A DNA stretch of 64,000 nucleotides from Gordonia soli NBRC 108243 (GTDB lineage Bacteria > Actinomycetota > Actinomycetes > Mycobacteriales > Mycobacteriaceae): contig NZ_BANX01000038.1 of the NCBI RefSeq assembly GCF_000334455.1, forward strand, positions 26,684 through 90,683, written 5' to 3'. This document shows, piece by piece, positions 25,083-33,322 of this stretch. A program made the position numbers and the translations under genes. The notes under the pieces were generated by a model, which searched no databases, had not been told where the DNA came from, and worked only from the letters and a program-made list of their open reading frames with translations. How positions within the stretch are numbered: the first letter of the stretch is position 1; each line of letters begins with the position of its first letter.

Positions 25083-26030
25083 ATGTCGGCGCAAGCCGCG
25101 ATCACAGTCGAGAACCTGACCAAGACCTATGGGTCGGTCGAGGCCTTGAAAGGCATCTCGTTCGAGGTCCCACGCGGCGAGATCCTGGGACTTCTCGGCC
25201 CCAACGGTAGTGGCAAGACGACAACGGTCACGCTGTTGTCCACCCTGCAGCGACCGACCGCCGGATCTGCCCGGATCGGTGGGCACGACGTCGTCGCCGA
25301 CGCCGCCAGGGTGCGCGAACTCGTCTCGCTGACCGGTCAGTACGCCTCGATGGACGACAGCCTGACGGCAGTCGAGAACCTGTCGGTGTTCGGCCGGCTC
25401 ACGGGACTCCGCGGGGCGCCCCTCAAGGCGCGGATCGGTGAACTCATCGAACAGTTCGACCTGCACGAGGTGGGCAGTCGGCGGGTGGGTGCGCTCTCCG
25501 GCGGTATGCGCCGACGCGTCGACATCGCGAGCGCGCTGATCACCAGGCCTGAGGTCCTCTTCCTCGACGAGCCGACCACCGGCCTCGACCCGCGCAGCCG
25601 GGCTGCCGTGTGGGACACGGTCGCCGGGCTTCGTGCCGAGGGCATCACGGTGCTCCTGACCACCCAGTACCTCGAAGAGGCCGACCGTCTCGCCGACAAC
25701 ATCGTGATGCTCGATCGCGGGTCGGTGGTCGCGTCGGGGACGCCGGGCGTGCTCAAGCAACAGGCCGGAGCAGCGGTCTGCGAGATGACCCTCGTCGAGC
25801 GCGGAGACACCGATCGGGTGATCGAGCGGCTCTCCGGCTTCGAGATCATCGAGACACCGACGGATGCGTCGGCGGCCCACCCCCGACTGGTGGTCCGGGC
25901 TCCCGAGGGTATGGCCACCGTGCATGGCGTCATCTCGCGGTTGCAGGACTCCCGCATCGAGGTCGTCGACATCGGCTTGCGTCAGCCGTCGCTGGACGAG
26001 GTCTTCATGCAGCTGACGGAGAAGGTCTGA
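25083..26030 (+). CDS. DrrA-like ABC transporter ATPase
   Basis: ATPase of a daunorubicin-resistance-type (DrrABC) exporter, 315 residues from ATG at 25083 with GAGAGGGAG just upstream; a GTG 30 bp earlier is less likely. Walker A GPNGSGKTTT (about 40), Q-loop SLTGQYASMDDSLTAVENL (about 86), signature LSGGMRRRVDIA (about 140), Walker B EVLFLDEPTTGLDP (about 157), switch His replaced by TTQYLEEAD, which is typical of this subfamily. The C-terminus has the DrrA-specific extension ending VFMQLTEKV. Behind an iron box, it probably moves a siderophore or its lipid precursor. It overlaps the permease by TGATG. Confidence 0.9.
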   Translation: MSAQAAITVENLTKTYGSVEALKGISFEVPRGEILGLLGPNGSGKTTTVTLLSTLQRPTAGSARIGGHDVVADAARVRELVSLTGQYASMDDSLTAVENLSVFGRLTGLRGAPLKARIGELIEQFDLHEVGSRRVGALSGGMRRRVDIASALITRPEVLFLDEPTTGLDPRSRAAVWDTVAGLRAEGITVLLTTQYLEEADRLADNIVMLDRGSVVASGTPGVLKQQAGAAVCEMTLVERGDTDRVIERLSGFEIIETPTDASAAHPRLVVRAPEGMATVHGVISRLQDSRIEVVDIGLRQPSLDEVFMQLTEKV

Positions 26031-26845
26031 TGACGACGGCCCTCGCGCCCACCGCGGCATCGACACGGGCCGGCGCTGCTCCGCGCCGGTCGGTGGGACT
26101 GCTCCCGGCGACCGCGACCCTCGCACAGCAGAAGGTCGTGGCGGCCGTCCGGTCCGGTGACGCGATCTTCGCGCTGCTGAGTCCGGTCGTGTTCTTTCTC
26201 TGCTTCTACGTCCCGCTGCACCGACGTTTCGAGCTCGGCGGTGCCGACTACGCACAGTTCCTGACGCCGATCATCCTGCTGCAGGCCGGTATCTTCACCG
26301 CCATCGCCGCGACCGAGGTCGCCGGCGCCGACGCGCGGGCCGGGATCCGTGAGCGGATGATGTCGTTGCCGATCCCGCGGATCTCACCGATCCTCGGCCG
26401 CATGACCTGGGTGGTCGGCCGACTGCTCATCGCACTGGTCGGCGGACTGGTGATCGGCTACATCCTGGGATTCCGCTTCCAGGGGTCCATCGTCGACTCC
26501 ATCGGGTTCGTCATCCTCGCCCTCGTCTTCGGCCTCGCCTTGAGCCTGCTCACCGATGCCATCGGCTCGGTGGCCGCGAGTTCGATGGCTGTTGCCAGTT
26601 TCCTGATGATCCCCCAGCTCATCCTGGTGTTGGCCTCGACCGGCTTGGTCCCGGCCGAGAGCTTCCCGGGGTGGGCTCAACCATTCGTCCGCAACCAGCC
26701 GCTGTCGGTGTTCGCCGACGCGCTCCGTGACCTGTCCTCCGGCGCGGGCCTCGACCCGACCGCGGTGATCGCCTGGTCCATCGGGCTCCTGGTCGCCGGC
26801 GGGTTGGCCGTCGCGGCGGTCGGACGAAAGCAGGTGACCCGATGA
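26030..26845 (+). CDS. ABC-2 type permease, DrrB-like
   Basis: First membrane partner of the DrrA-like ATPase, 271 residues with six helices typical of ABC-2 permeases. The first helix (AIFALLSPVVFFLCFYVPLH, about 42-61) is followed by the conserved amphipathic segment VAGADARAGIRERMMSLPIPRISPILGRM (about 96-124). The late motif AESFPGWAQPFVRNQPLSVFADALRDL (about 208-234) is the ABC-2 'P-x-W-x-Q' signature. ATG at 26030 overlaps the ATPase stop, so translation is coupled. The transported lipid or siderophore is not known. Confidence 0.88.
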   Translation: MTTALAPTAASTRAGAAPRRSVGLLPATATLAQQKVVAAVRSGDAIFALLSPVVFFLCFYVPLHRRFELGGADYAQFLTPIILLQAGIFTAIAATEVAGADARAGIRERMMSLPIPRISPILGRMTWVVGRLLIALVGGLVIGYILGFRFQGSIVDSIGFVILALVFGLALSLLTDAIGSVAASSMAVASFLMIPQLILVLASTGLVPAESFPGWAQPFVRNQPLSVFADALRDLSSGAGLDPTAVIAWSIGLLVAGGLAVAAVGRKQVTR

Positions 26846-27690
26846 CCAGCACCCACACCCCCGAGAGTGGCGCTGCCGCCGCCGATTCCGCGGCCACCAC
26901 CTCGTCGTGGCCCGCGCGACGATCGGTCGCATTCCTGCCGCAGACCATCACCCAGGCGAGCACGTTGCTGAAGTCGTGGAGCCGCGATCCCGGCATCGTC
27001 GTGCAGTCGCTCCTGTTCCCGACGTTCATGCTGCTGATGTTCCAGCTGGTCTTCGGCAAGTCGGTCACCGCCCTCGGCGGTGGCTCCAGCGTCTACGGCA
27101 ACACCGGACTCGTCGCCCTCGTCGGTGGCCTCTACGGCACCGTTGCAACCGCGATGTCGCTGATCAACGAACGTGACAGCGGATTGCTCTCGCGCATGTG
27201 GACACTTCCGGTGGCCCGCACCGGTTTCCTCGCCGGCCGGCTCACCGCCGAGGCCGTTCGCACCGGACTGTCGACCATCGTGCTGTTCCTCGTCGCCATG
27301 ACGATGAGCTTCCGTTTCGACCAGGGAGTCGCCGCCGCGGTCGGCGCCTGGGTGGTGCCGATGATCTTCGCGATCGGGGTCGCCGTGCCGGTGATCGCCA
27401 TGGCCACGGTGGCATCCGGACCGCAGGCCATCCAGGTCCTCGGCGGTGTCTTCCTGTTCCTGCTGTTCTTCAACACCGGCTTCGCCCCCGTCTCGGAGTA
27501 CCCCGGCTGGCTGCAGCCCGCGGTGCGATATCAACCGATGAGTCCGGCCATCGACGCCATCCGCGGTCTCACCGAAGGCGGCGCCGTCGCCGGACCGTTG
27601 CTCGGCACCATCGTCTGGACCATCGGGCTCGTCCTCGTCTTCGGCCCCCTCGCGCTGCGCGGCTACCGTCGTGCATCCGAGGGCCGATGA
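26842..27690 (+). CDS. ABC-2 type permease, DrrC-like
   Basis: Second membrane partner, 282 residues. The ATG at 26842 overlaps the DrrB-like stop (ATGA). Six helices are visible; the ABC-2 motif SEYPGWLQPAVRYQPMSPAIDAIRGLTEGG (about 215-244) matches that of its neighbour, and NERDSGLLSRMWTLPVARTGFLAGRL (about 112-137) matches the amphipathic coupling region. As in mycobacterial drrABC, which export phthiocerol lipids, two distinct permeases share one ATPase. Position between an iron box and an acyl carrier gene points to lipid-siderophore export (inference). Confidence 0.88.
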   Translation: MTSTHTPESGAAAADSAATTSSWPARRSVAFLPQTITQASTLLKSWSRDPGIVVQSLLFPTFMLLMFQLVFGKSVTALGGGSSVYGNTGLVALVGGLYGTVATAMSLINERDSGLLSRMWTLPVARTGFLAGRLTAEAVRTGLSTIVLFLVAMTMSFRFDQGVAAAVGAWVVPMIFAIGVAVPVIAMATVASGPQAIQVLGGVFLFLLFFNTGFAPVSEYPGWLQPAVRYQPMSPAIDAIRGLTEGGAVAGPLLGTIVWTIGLVLVFGPLALRGYRRASEGR

Positions 27691-27756
27691 CCACACCTGA
27701 CCGCTCACGGCACCGCCCGCGGGCCATCGAGAACCTGTGCAACAAAGGAGAAGTCA

Positions 27757-28008
27757 ATGTCTGATCGCGTGCACGAAGCGCTGCAGAGCATCCTCGAGGA
27801 GGATCTCGACCTGTCGCTCGGCGACGTCACCGAATCATCGCTGCTCGTCGACGATCTGGGGCTGGACTCGGTCGCGTTCGCGATCGGCGTGGTCGCGATC
27901 GAGGAGCGTCTCGGCGTCCAGTTGACCGAGCGGGAGATCTACGAGAGCAAGACCGTCGCCGACCTCGAGAACGCCATCCGCGCCAAGCAGACCGGTGTGC
28001 CCCAGTGA
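27757..28008 (+). CDS. Free-standing acyl carrier protein
   Basis: An 83-residue carrier protein with the phosphopantetheine site DDLGLDSVAFAIG, Ser at about residue 38, and the four-helix pattern of ACPs (VHEALQSILEEDLDLSLGDVT at the start, YESKTVADLENAIRAKQ at the end). AAAGGAG at 27742 is a strong ribosome-binding site. It is the ACP role partner (MbtL-like in context) for the acyltransferase that overlaps its stop (GTGA) and probably for the MbtM/MbtN-like genes 33 kb away, which would load and desaturate the chain. That link is inference. Confidence 0.9.
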   Translation: MSDRVHEALQSILEEDLDLSLGDVTESSLLVDDLGLDSVAFAIGVVAIEERLGVQLTEREIYESKTVADLENAIRAKQTGVPQ

Positions 28009-29309
28009 CCGAGCTGGACACCGCGAGCGAACCCGATGCTCCCACCGGGCCGTCGGTGACCGAGTTCGGGCCACAAGACTTCACCTATCTGCACACCGAC
28101 ACCGACAGCAGCCCCGGCCACTGGTCGATCGTGCTGGAGCTGGCCGACGGCGCCGAGCCGCTCACCCTGGGAGCCGTACGGGACCGCGTGCGCGAGCGGG
28201 TCTCGCTGTTCGACCTCTTCCGGATCGGTGTCGCCGGTGGGCGCGAGACCCCGCCGGAGATCGTGGTGGCCGACGCCGTCGATGTGGATCGCCATGTCAC
28301 CGAGCTGCGCTTCACCGACCGCGCCGACCTGTACCGGCAGATCGCGGCCGAGCTGGAGACGGCGTTGCCGCGTCCGGATCCCTTCTGGCGCATCACCCTG
28401 CTGACGTCGGACGACGCCGGGCAGTTCGTCCTCCTCAAGGTCCACCACTGCGTTTCGGACGGCATCGCGGGCGCAGCCTTCGCCGCACTGCTGGCCGACG
28501 GTTCGCCCGAGGAGCTGTCAGAGTTCGAGCGTTTCGCGACGAGCCCACGATTCCGGGTCGGTGAGGTCGACCCCGATACCCTGGCCTCGTCCCGCGCCGC
28601 CTTCGAGGAGCAGTGGGCCGCAGGCGAGATCGAGCGCACGTGGCCGAAGCTGACCTCGTCGGGCCGACGGGAGATGGCGCTCTTCAGCGCGTCCACCCGC
28701 GATCTGCGACGGGCGGCAAAGAATCACGGTGCGTCGGTGCACGAGTTCCTGCTCGGCGCGATCGGCCGTTCGCTGAGCCTGGCGCCACCGAACCCCGACG
28801 CTTCGGCGTCGGAGATCTTGCGCGTCACGTTGCCGGTCACCCTGGACCCGGCGTTCCGGCACACCGGCAACGCGGTCGCCATCGCGTTGCTGAACCTGGC
28901 GGGCAACGAGACCGATCTCGATCGCCAGATCGAGCGTGCGCGAGCCGAACTCGCGACCATCGAGTCGAAGAACATCGAACTGGCCCTGGCCGCCGGTGAT
29001 GATGTGCTGCAGATCCCGTGGGCCGACATGCGCAGCATCGTCGGTGAGTCGATGGCCCGTATGTCGCCGGACATCCACATCGGCATCAACCCCGGCTTCT
29101 CACGGGTGCGTTCGGTGCTGGGCGTGCCCATCGCCGAACTGACGCCGGTCTCTCCGCTCGTCGGGTACTCGTTCTCGGTGACCTGCCTGATCCTCGGCAA
29201 GAGCACCTCCTTCGGCATCGCCGTCGACGCCGAGGCGCTGCCCGGATACGCCGACACCTTCGTCGAGCAGTTCGCGAGAGTCCTCGCGGAGGCCGCGCCG
29301 GAGAGCTGA
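28005..29309 (+). CDS. WS/DGAT-like acyltransferase
   Basis: A 434-residue protein of the wax ester synthase/DGAT branch of the condensation-domain fold. The catalytic HHxxxDG is visible as HHCVSDGIAGAAFAALL (about residues 146-162), and the C-terminal WS_DGAT_C half shows ILRVTLPVTLDPAFRHTGNAVAIALLNL (about 269-296) and NPGFSRVRSVLGVPIAELTPVSPLVGYSFSVTCLIL. GTG at 28005 overlaps the ACP stop. Because it is paired with an ACP, it may move an acyl chain from that ACP to the siderophore or to a glycerol-like acceptor; the acceptor is unknown. It converges on the condensation-like gene across a strong hairpin. Confidence 0.85.
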   Translation: MTELDTASEPDAPTGPSVTEFGPQDFTYLHTDTDSSPGHWSIVLELADGAEPLTLGAVRDRVRERVSLFDLFRIGVAGGRETPPEIVVADAVDVDRHVTELRFTDRADLYRQIAAELETALPRPDPFWRITLLTSDDAGQFVLLKVHHCVSDGIAGAAFAALLADGSPEELSEFERFATSPRFRVGEVDPDTLASSRAAFEEQWAAGEIERTWPKLTSSGRREMALFSASTRDLRRAAKNHGASVHEFLLGAIGRSLSLAPPNPDASASEILRVTLPVTLDPAFRHTGNAVAIALLNLAGNETDLDRQIERARAELATIESKNIELALAAGDDVLQIPWADMRSIVGESMARMSPDIHIGINPGFSRVRSVLGVPIAELTPVSPLVGYSFSVTCLILGKSTSFGIAVDAEALPGYADTFVEQFARVLAEAAPES

Positions 29310-29326
29310 CGCGCTACTGAGCCCTA

Positions 29327-29384
29327 GCGAACAGAACTCCCATCCGCGAGCACAGCTTCACTCGCAGATGGGAGTTCTGTTCGC
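29327..29384. terminator. Long bidirectional terminator hairpin
   Basis: A 24-bp stem, starting GCGAACAGAACTCCCATC (29327) and mirrored at GATGGGAGTTCTGTTCGC (ends 29384), one mismatch, 10-nt loop CACAGCTTCA. It separates the convergent WS/DGAT-like and condensation-like genes and ends the long siderophore operon. Confidence 0.88.
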
Positions 29385-29400
29385 GTATGGACCGGTTGAC

Positions 29401-30891
29401 CTAGACGGCCTGGTTCGCGCCGACCTGCGCCAGGAGCTCGCCGAGACCGGCCTGAGCCGAGTCGGGGAGTGCAGCGACGAGATCCTCGACGACGCGGACG
29501 GTGCGAGCCGCGTAGTCGTCGTCGAGGACGTCGGTGCGGTACTCGACCTCGAGGTGCACCTGGTCGTGCTCGTCGAACTCGAAGGAGACCGACAACGGGT
29601 AGTGCACAACGTCCTTGAAGATGGCCTCACAGGTCACGTGTGCTCCGTCGGGCAGCGCCACGCCGCGCAACGGTGCGTTCTTCACCAGCGTCATCACCTC
29701 GGCGACGGGGAACCGGCCACCGGAATTGCGGAGCGCGGTAAGGATCGTGCCGTAGTCCACCGACGAGTACTCCATCGCCTCGTAGACCGTCGACACCGCC
29801 TTTCGCACCGCGGCATCGGTCTGCTCGGTGCGATCGAAGGTGAAGCGCATCGGGATGATGTTGCCGCTGTAGCCGACCCGGTCGACCGTCTCCTCGGGCC
29901 GGCGGTTGTCGGCGGGTACCAGGAGGACGAAGTCATCGACGTCGGTCAACGCGCTGACGGTGAGCGCGGACAGCACGACGAACAGTGCGTTGGGTGTCGC
30001 CCCGACCTCGCGGGCGAATGCGACCAGACGTGCGACGCGATCATCGGGGATCGGCGCCAGGATGCGGCTACCCGGTCCCTCACCCATCACCGAGAACCAG
30101 CTGTCCTCCGGCGTGGTGTCGGGCAGGTTGCCCGACAACGGGTATCGGATGTCGGATCCGGCCCAGGTCGACTTCGCATGTGCGATCGCCGCATCGGTCC
30201 GCGCGGCCGGATTGGCCGGCGCGTCGACAGCAGTGCCGCCGGACCAGTCGACCTCGCCGTCGTCGGAGCCGTCCGACACCAGCACGCGCAGCACCGGCGG
30301 GAGGATGGTCTCGTCGCCTGCCAGGTGGTGCAGCACCAGGATCAGTGAGACACCGCCGTCGTGGGCGATGACCCGAATGCGACCCGCCGGCTCCTCGGCC
30401 AGCCGGAACGGTGTCTTGGCCAGCGTCGCAGCCGCTTCCGCGACCGCCTCGGCGATCGGACGGTCGTCGGAGACGGATGCGGTCGCGGACGCCTCAGCGC
30501 GGATCACGCCCCATTCCCACACGCGGTCGGGAACCACCCAGCGACCGTCGAACTGCTCGGCACGACGTCGCGGGGTCCCGTCGTCATCGACCTCGATGAC
30601 CGACCCGAGGACCTGCGAGGAGGCGAGGAGGCGCTGCGTGGAGGCAACCACCGTCTGGATCGAGTAGGTGTCGCCGAACTCGAGATGCACCGCGAAGTTG
30701 TGGGCGTCCGACTCCGGATCGAGCTGGTAGATCTTCCACATCCGACGCTCGGGGATGCCGAGTCGACCGTCGGTCGCGACAGGTTCGGGCGCGGCCTGGG
30801 CGGTGTCGGCGGTCTGGGGTTCGACCTCGATGCCCGCATCGGCGAGTCGGCGACGCATGGCCTCCAACTGCGCATCGTTCAGGATGCTCAT
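29401..30891 (-). CDS. Condensation-like protein with altered HHxxxDG motif
   Basis: A 496-residue free-standing protein of the NRPS condensation/WS-DGAT fold, last gene of the minus-strand siderophore operon. ATG at 30891 follows a GAGGAGA box; the longer frame is rejected. The catalytic motif reads HHLAGDE (near residue 153), keeping the second His and the Asp but with Glu for Gly, so activity may be changed or lost. The rest fits the fold (LVPADNRRPEETVDRVGYSGNIIPMRFTFD, about 305-335; DYGTILTALRNSGG). The N-terminus (NDAQLEAMRRRLADAGIEVE) resembles that of the C protein at 33315, possibly a docking helix. The role is unknown. Confidence 0.78.
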   Translation of the reverse strand: MSILNDAQLEAMRRRLADAGIEVEPQTADTAQAAPEPVATDGRLGIPERRMWKIYQLDPESDAHNFAVHLEFGDTYSIQTVVASTQRLLASSQVLGSVIEVDDDGTPRRRAEQFDGRWVVPDRVWEWGVIRAEASATASVSDDRPIAEAVAEAAATLAKTPFRLAEEPAGRIRVIAHDGGVSLILVLHHLAGDETILPPVLRVLVSDGSDDGEVDWSGGTAVDAPANPAARTDAAIAHAKSTWAGSDIRYPLSGNLPDTTPEDSWFSVMGEGPGSRILAPIPDDRVARLVAFAREVGATPNALFVVLSALTVSALTDVDDFVLLVPADNRRPEETVDRVGYSGNIIPMRFTFDRTEQTDAAVRKAVSTVYEAMEYSSVDYGTILTALRNSGGRFPVAEVMTLVKNAPLRGVALPDGAHVTCEAIFKDVVHYPLSVSFEFDEHDQVHLEVEYRTDVLDDDYAARTVRVVEDLVAALPDSAQAGLGELLAQVGANQAV

Positions 30892-30931
30892 GATTCTCCT
30901 CGATTTGACGGTGTCGGTGCGTCGGCGGCGA

Positions 30932-33322
30932 TCACGATGGACCACCGGCGGTGACGGCGTGCTCGTCGGTGCGGGCCGCATCCGATTCCCATAGGCGGCC
31001 ATGGGTTTCGCGCCGCTCGGCTGTCCGGCGCAGAGTCGGCCAGTCGCCGACGACGTCGATCAGTTCACCCTGCGACCACGACGATGCCTGGTCCTGGAAA
31101 TGCGGCGAGCCGGGATCGCCGCTGGCTCCCAGCGGTACGATCCACCGACTCTTGTCGCGGTCGGCGACGTCCCATACGTAGCGGGCCACCGATCCGAGCC
31201 GGCACACGTGCGAGTACCCGACGGCGCTCGCATTCGCGAAGACGCACTCGGCGTCGCCGGCGAGCGGCAGGGCGTCCGGGCGCACCTGGGCCGACAGCTC
31301 GGGGTGATCCGGTGTGACGCCGGCGAAGTCGATGCCGTGGAACGGTGCGAGTACATGCACCTCACCCCAGGTCGGCGTCGCGGCGCCGCCGTCGATCTCC
31401 GCGGCCAGGGACTGGATGGATGCGATCGCCGCCTGCTGGATGTCGAGGCCGACGGCGTCGGCGTTGCGGATCACCGACTCGATGCCCGCTCCGATCCGCG
31501 TGGTCGCGACGAAATACGGCGCCAGCCATCGCGGAAAACCGTTGGGGGGCGTGGCCAGTCCGGCCAGCACCTCGTCGCCGGCGATGCGCGCCACCAGCCG
31601 GTTGCGGAGTTCGGCGAACAGGTAGGCCTCGACGCTGTCGGCGTGCATGGCGCCGTCCCAGGCGAGCAGTCGATCCCGGAGATCACGGGCCGGGACCTCG
31701 AGCCGCGGCAGTGCCACGAGCAGGTCGCGCATCACCTGCGTCTGCTCGTTCGCCACGTCGCGGTGGATCTCCTCGGAGTCGGCCACCGAATGCTCGGAGG
31801 ACGTGGAGAGCAGGTGGTCGATGCGCGACGCGCGGGACGACGGTGCACATTCGGTGGTCACCGGCTGGAGCGGTGCGCAGTCGGTGATGCGCTGGTTGGC
31901 GATGACCGAGTGATCGGTGACAGCCGCATCGAAGTCGCGGTCGTACAACGCGACCGACACGACCTCACGCCACCGGTACCGCTCGTCCCAACCGGGTACG
32001 GGCAACCAGTAGTTCTCGTCGGCCCGGATCGGCACCCGCCCGGCCAAGCGGTTGACCAGGCGACCGTCGGTGTCGGCGGCGACCACCCGGTTGACCGGTT
32101 CGACCCAGTCCGCCAGCGCGCGCTCGACAGCGGGGACGTCCTGCGCGAAGAGCAGGTCGATGACCGCGTCGAAGGTCGAGTCCGGCTCGGAGAGGAACGG
32201 GGTGCGCAGGCTCACTGCCCACGCGGTGTCCGGACCGCCGAACAGGACCGAACCGTTGACGGTCTCGATGATCTCGACCTCGACGGTGTCGGCATCGCGG
32301 ACCACGATCTGTTCGGTCCACGAGGTGACAGGGCTCTCACCGTCGGCCGAACGGGCGACGACACCCGCTGCGCTCGTGCCCAGCTTCTCGACGTAGAGGT
32401 CCTGATAGTCGGCCATCGCATTGGTGATGCCCCAGGCGACCGTCGGTGTCTGGGCGAAATGCGGAACCCCGGGAACGCCGGAGAACGCGAGCCCGACGAC
32501 GTCGAACTCGGGAGCCGCGAGGTGCACCTGCTGGTAGACGCCCGGTACCTCGATGAAGCGGTGCGGGTCACCGGCGATGAGGGGTGAGCCGGTCGCCGTG
32601 TTGGCCCCGGCCACGCCCCAGGCATTGCTCCCGGATATCGCGTCACCCAGCGGAGGCGGTGTCGCGGCGGTACCCGGTGGAATCGGCACCTCGCCCGAGA
32701 ACTGCTGCAGCAGTTCGGTGATCCATTCGTCGCTCGGCTGCGCCGGAGTGCGGTCGTCGGAGTCGTTCGCGCTTTCGCTGTTGACGAAGTCCAGTCCGAC
32801 CGGTCCCAGGACCTGACAGGCGTGCAGACGCCACAGTTTGGTCGCGAACCGACCGAACATCAGGTGCTGCACGATGAAGATCGTGATCGGGGTCCAGGCG
32901 TTCCACGCCGACGGGCGGTGGTTGAACTCGGTCAGCTCGATGGCCGATGCGTCGGTATGCGAGTGGTTCACGCCGTCGGCGTAGGCCCGCAACAGACGCC
33001 GGGTCCGCTCCGAGGACGCGTCGTGGATACGCCGCGCGGCGCGATCGATCTGAGCCCGTCGCGCGAACGCGTCCCAGCCGACCCCGGCGAGACCGAACAC
33101 CTCTGCCGTGCGGCCTTCGCCGCGCAACCGGAGGAACTCGATCTGCCAGGCCCGGTCGGTTCCGGTGACCAGGCCGTGGCCGAACAGAGCGCCCTCGGCC
33201 GAAGCTGCCCGCACGTGCGGGATACCGTGCGGATCCCGGATGATCTCGAGGTCCGGGGCGTTCTCCGCGGGATCGGTTGCGATGTCCGTGGCACCGACCG
33301 TGTGGCCGCCGCCGTCAGGCAT
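30932..33322 (-). CDS. Penicillin acylase family Ntn hydrolase (PvdQ-like class)
   Basis: A 796-residue Ntn hydrolase of the penicillin/acyl-homoserine-lactone acylase family. The alpha part begins IIRDPHGIPHVRAASAEGALFGHGLVTGTDRAWQIEF (about 27-63). Self-cleavage should occur before the nucleophile Ser in AISGSNAWGVAGANTATGSPLIAGDPH (Ser at about 231), which would begin the beta chain. In Pseudomonas, PvdQ of this family removes a fatty acyl group from a pyoverdine precursor; here an analogous job on the siderophore is likely but unproven. Unlike PvdQ it has no signal peptide, so it should act in the cytoplasm. It overlaps the upstream C gene by 8 bp. Confidence 0.88.
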   Translation of the reverse strand: MPDGGGHTVGATDIATDPAENAPDLEIIRDPHGIPHVRAASAEGALFGHGLVTGTDRAWQIEFLRLRGEGRTAEVFGLAGVGWDAFARRAQIDRAARRIHDASSERTRRLLRAYADGVNHSHTDASAIELTEFNHRPSAWNAWTPITIFIVQHLMFGRFATKLWRLHACQVLGPVGLDFVNSESANDSDDRTPAQPSDEWITELLQQFSGEVPIPPGTAATPPPLGDAISGSNAWGVAGANTATGSPLIAGDPHRFIEVPGVYQQVHLAAPEFDVVGLAFSGVPGVPHFAQTPTVAWGITNAMADYQDLYVEKLGTSAAGVVARSADGESPVTSWTEQIVVRDADTVEVEIIETVNGSVLFGGPDTAWAVSLRTPFLSEPDSTFDAVIDLLFAQDVPAVERALADWVEPVNRVVAADTDGRLVNRLAGRVPIRADENYWLPVPGWDERYRWREVVSVALYDRDFDAAVTDHSVIANQRITDCAPLQPVTTECAPSSRASRIDHLLSTSSEHSVADSEEIHRDVANEQTQVMRDLLVALPRLEVPARDLRDRLLAWDGAMHADSVEAYLFAELRNRLVARIAGDEVLAGLATPPNGFPRWLAPYFVATTRIGAGIESVIRNADAVGLDIQQAAIASIQSLAAEIDGGAATPTWGEVHVLAPFHGIDFAGVTPDHPELSAQVRPDALPLAGDAECVFANASAVGYSHVCRLGSVARYVWDVADRDKSRWIVPLGASGDPGSPHFQDQASSWSQGELIDVVGDWPTLRRTAERRETHGRLWESDAARTDEHAVTAGGPS

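Noticed and set aside
30932..33322. Penicillin acylase as a beta-lactam resistance gene
   Set aside because: The family also contains siderophore and lactone acylases; the position in the operon supports a siderophore role.
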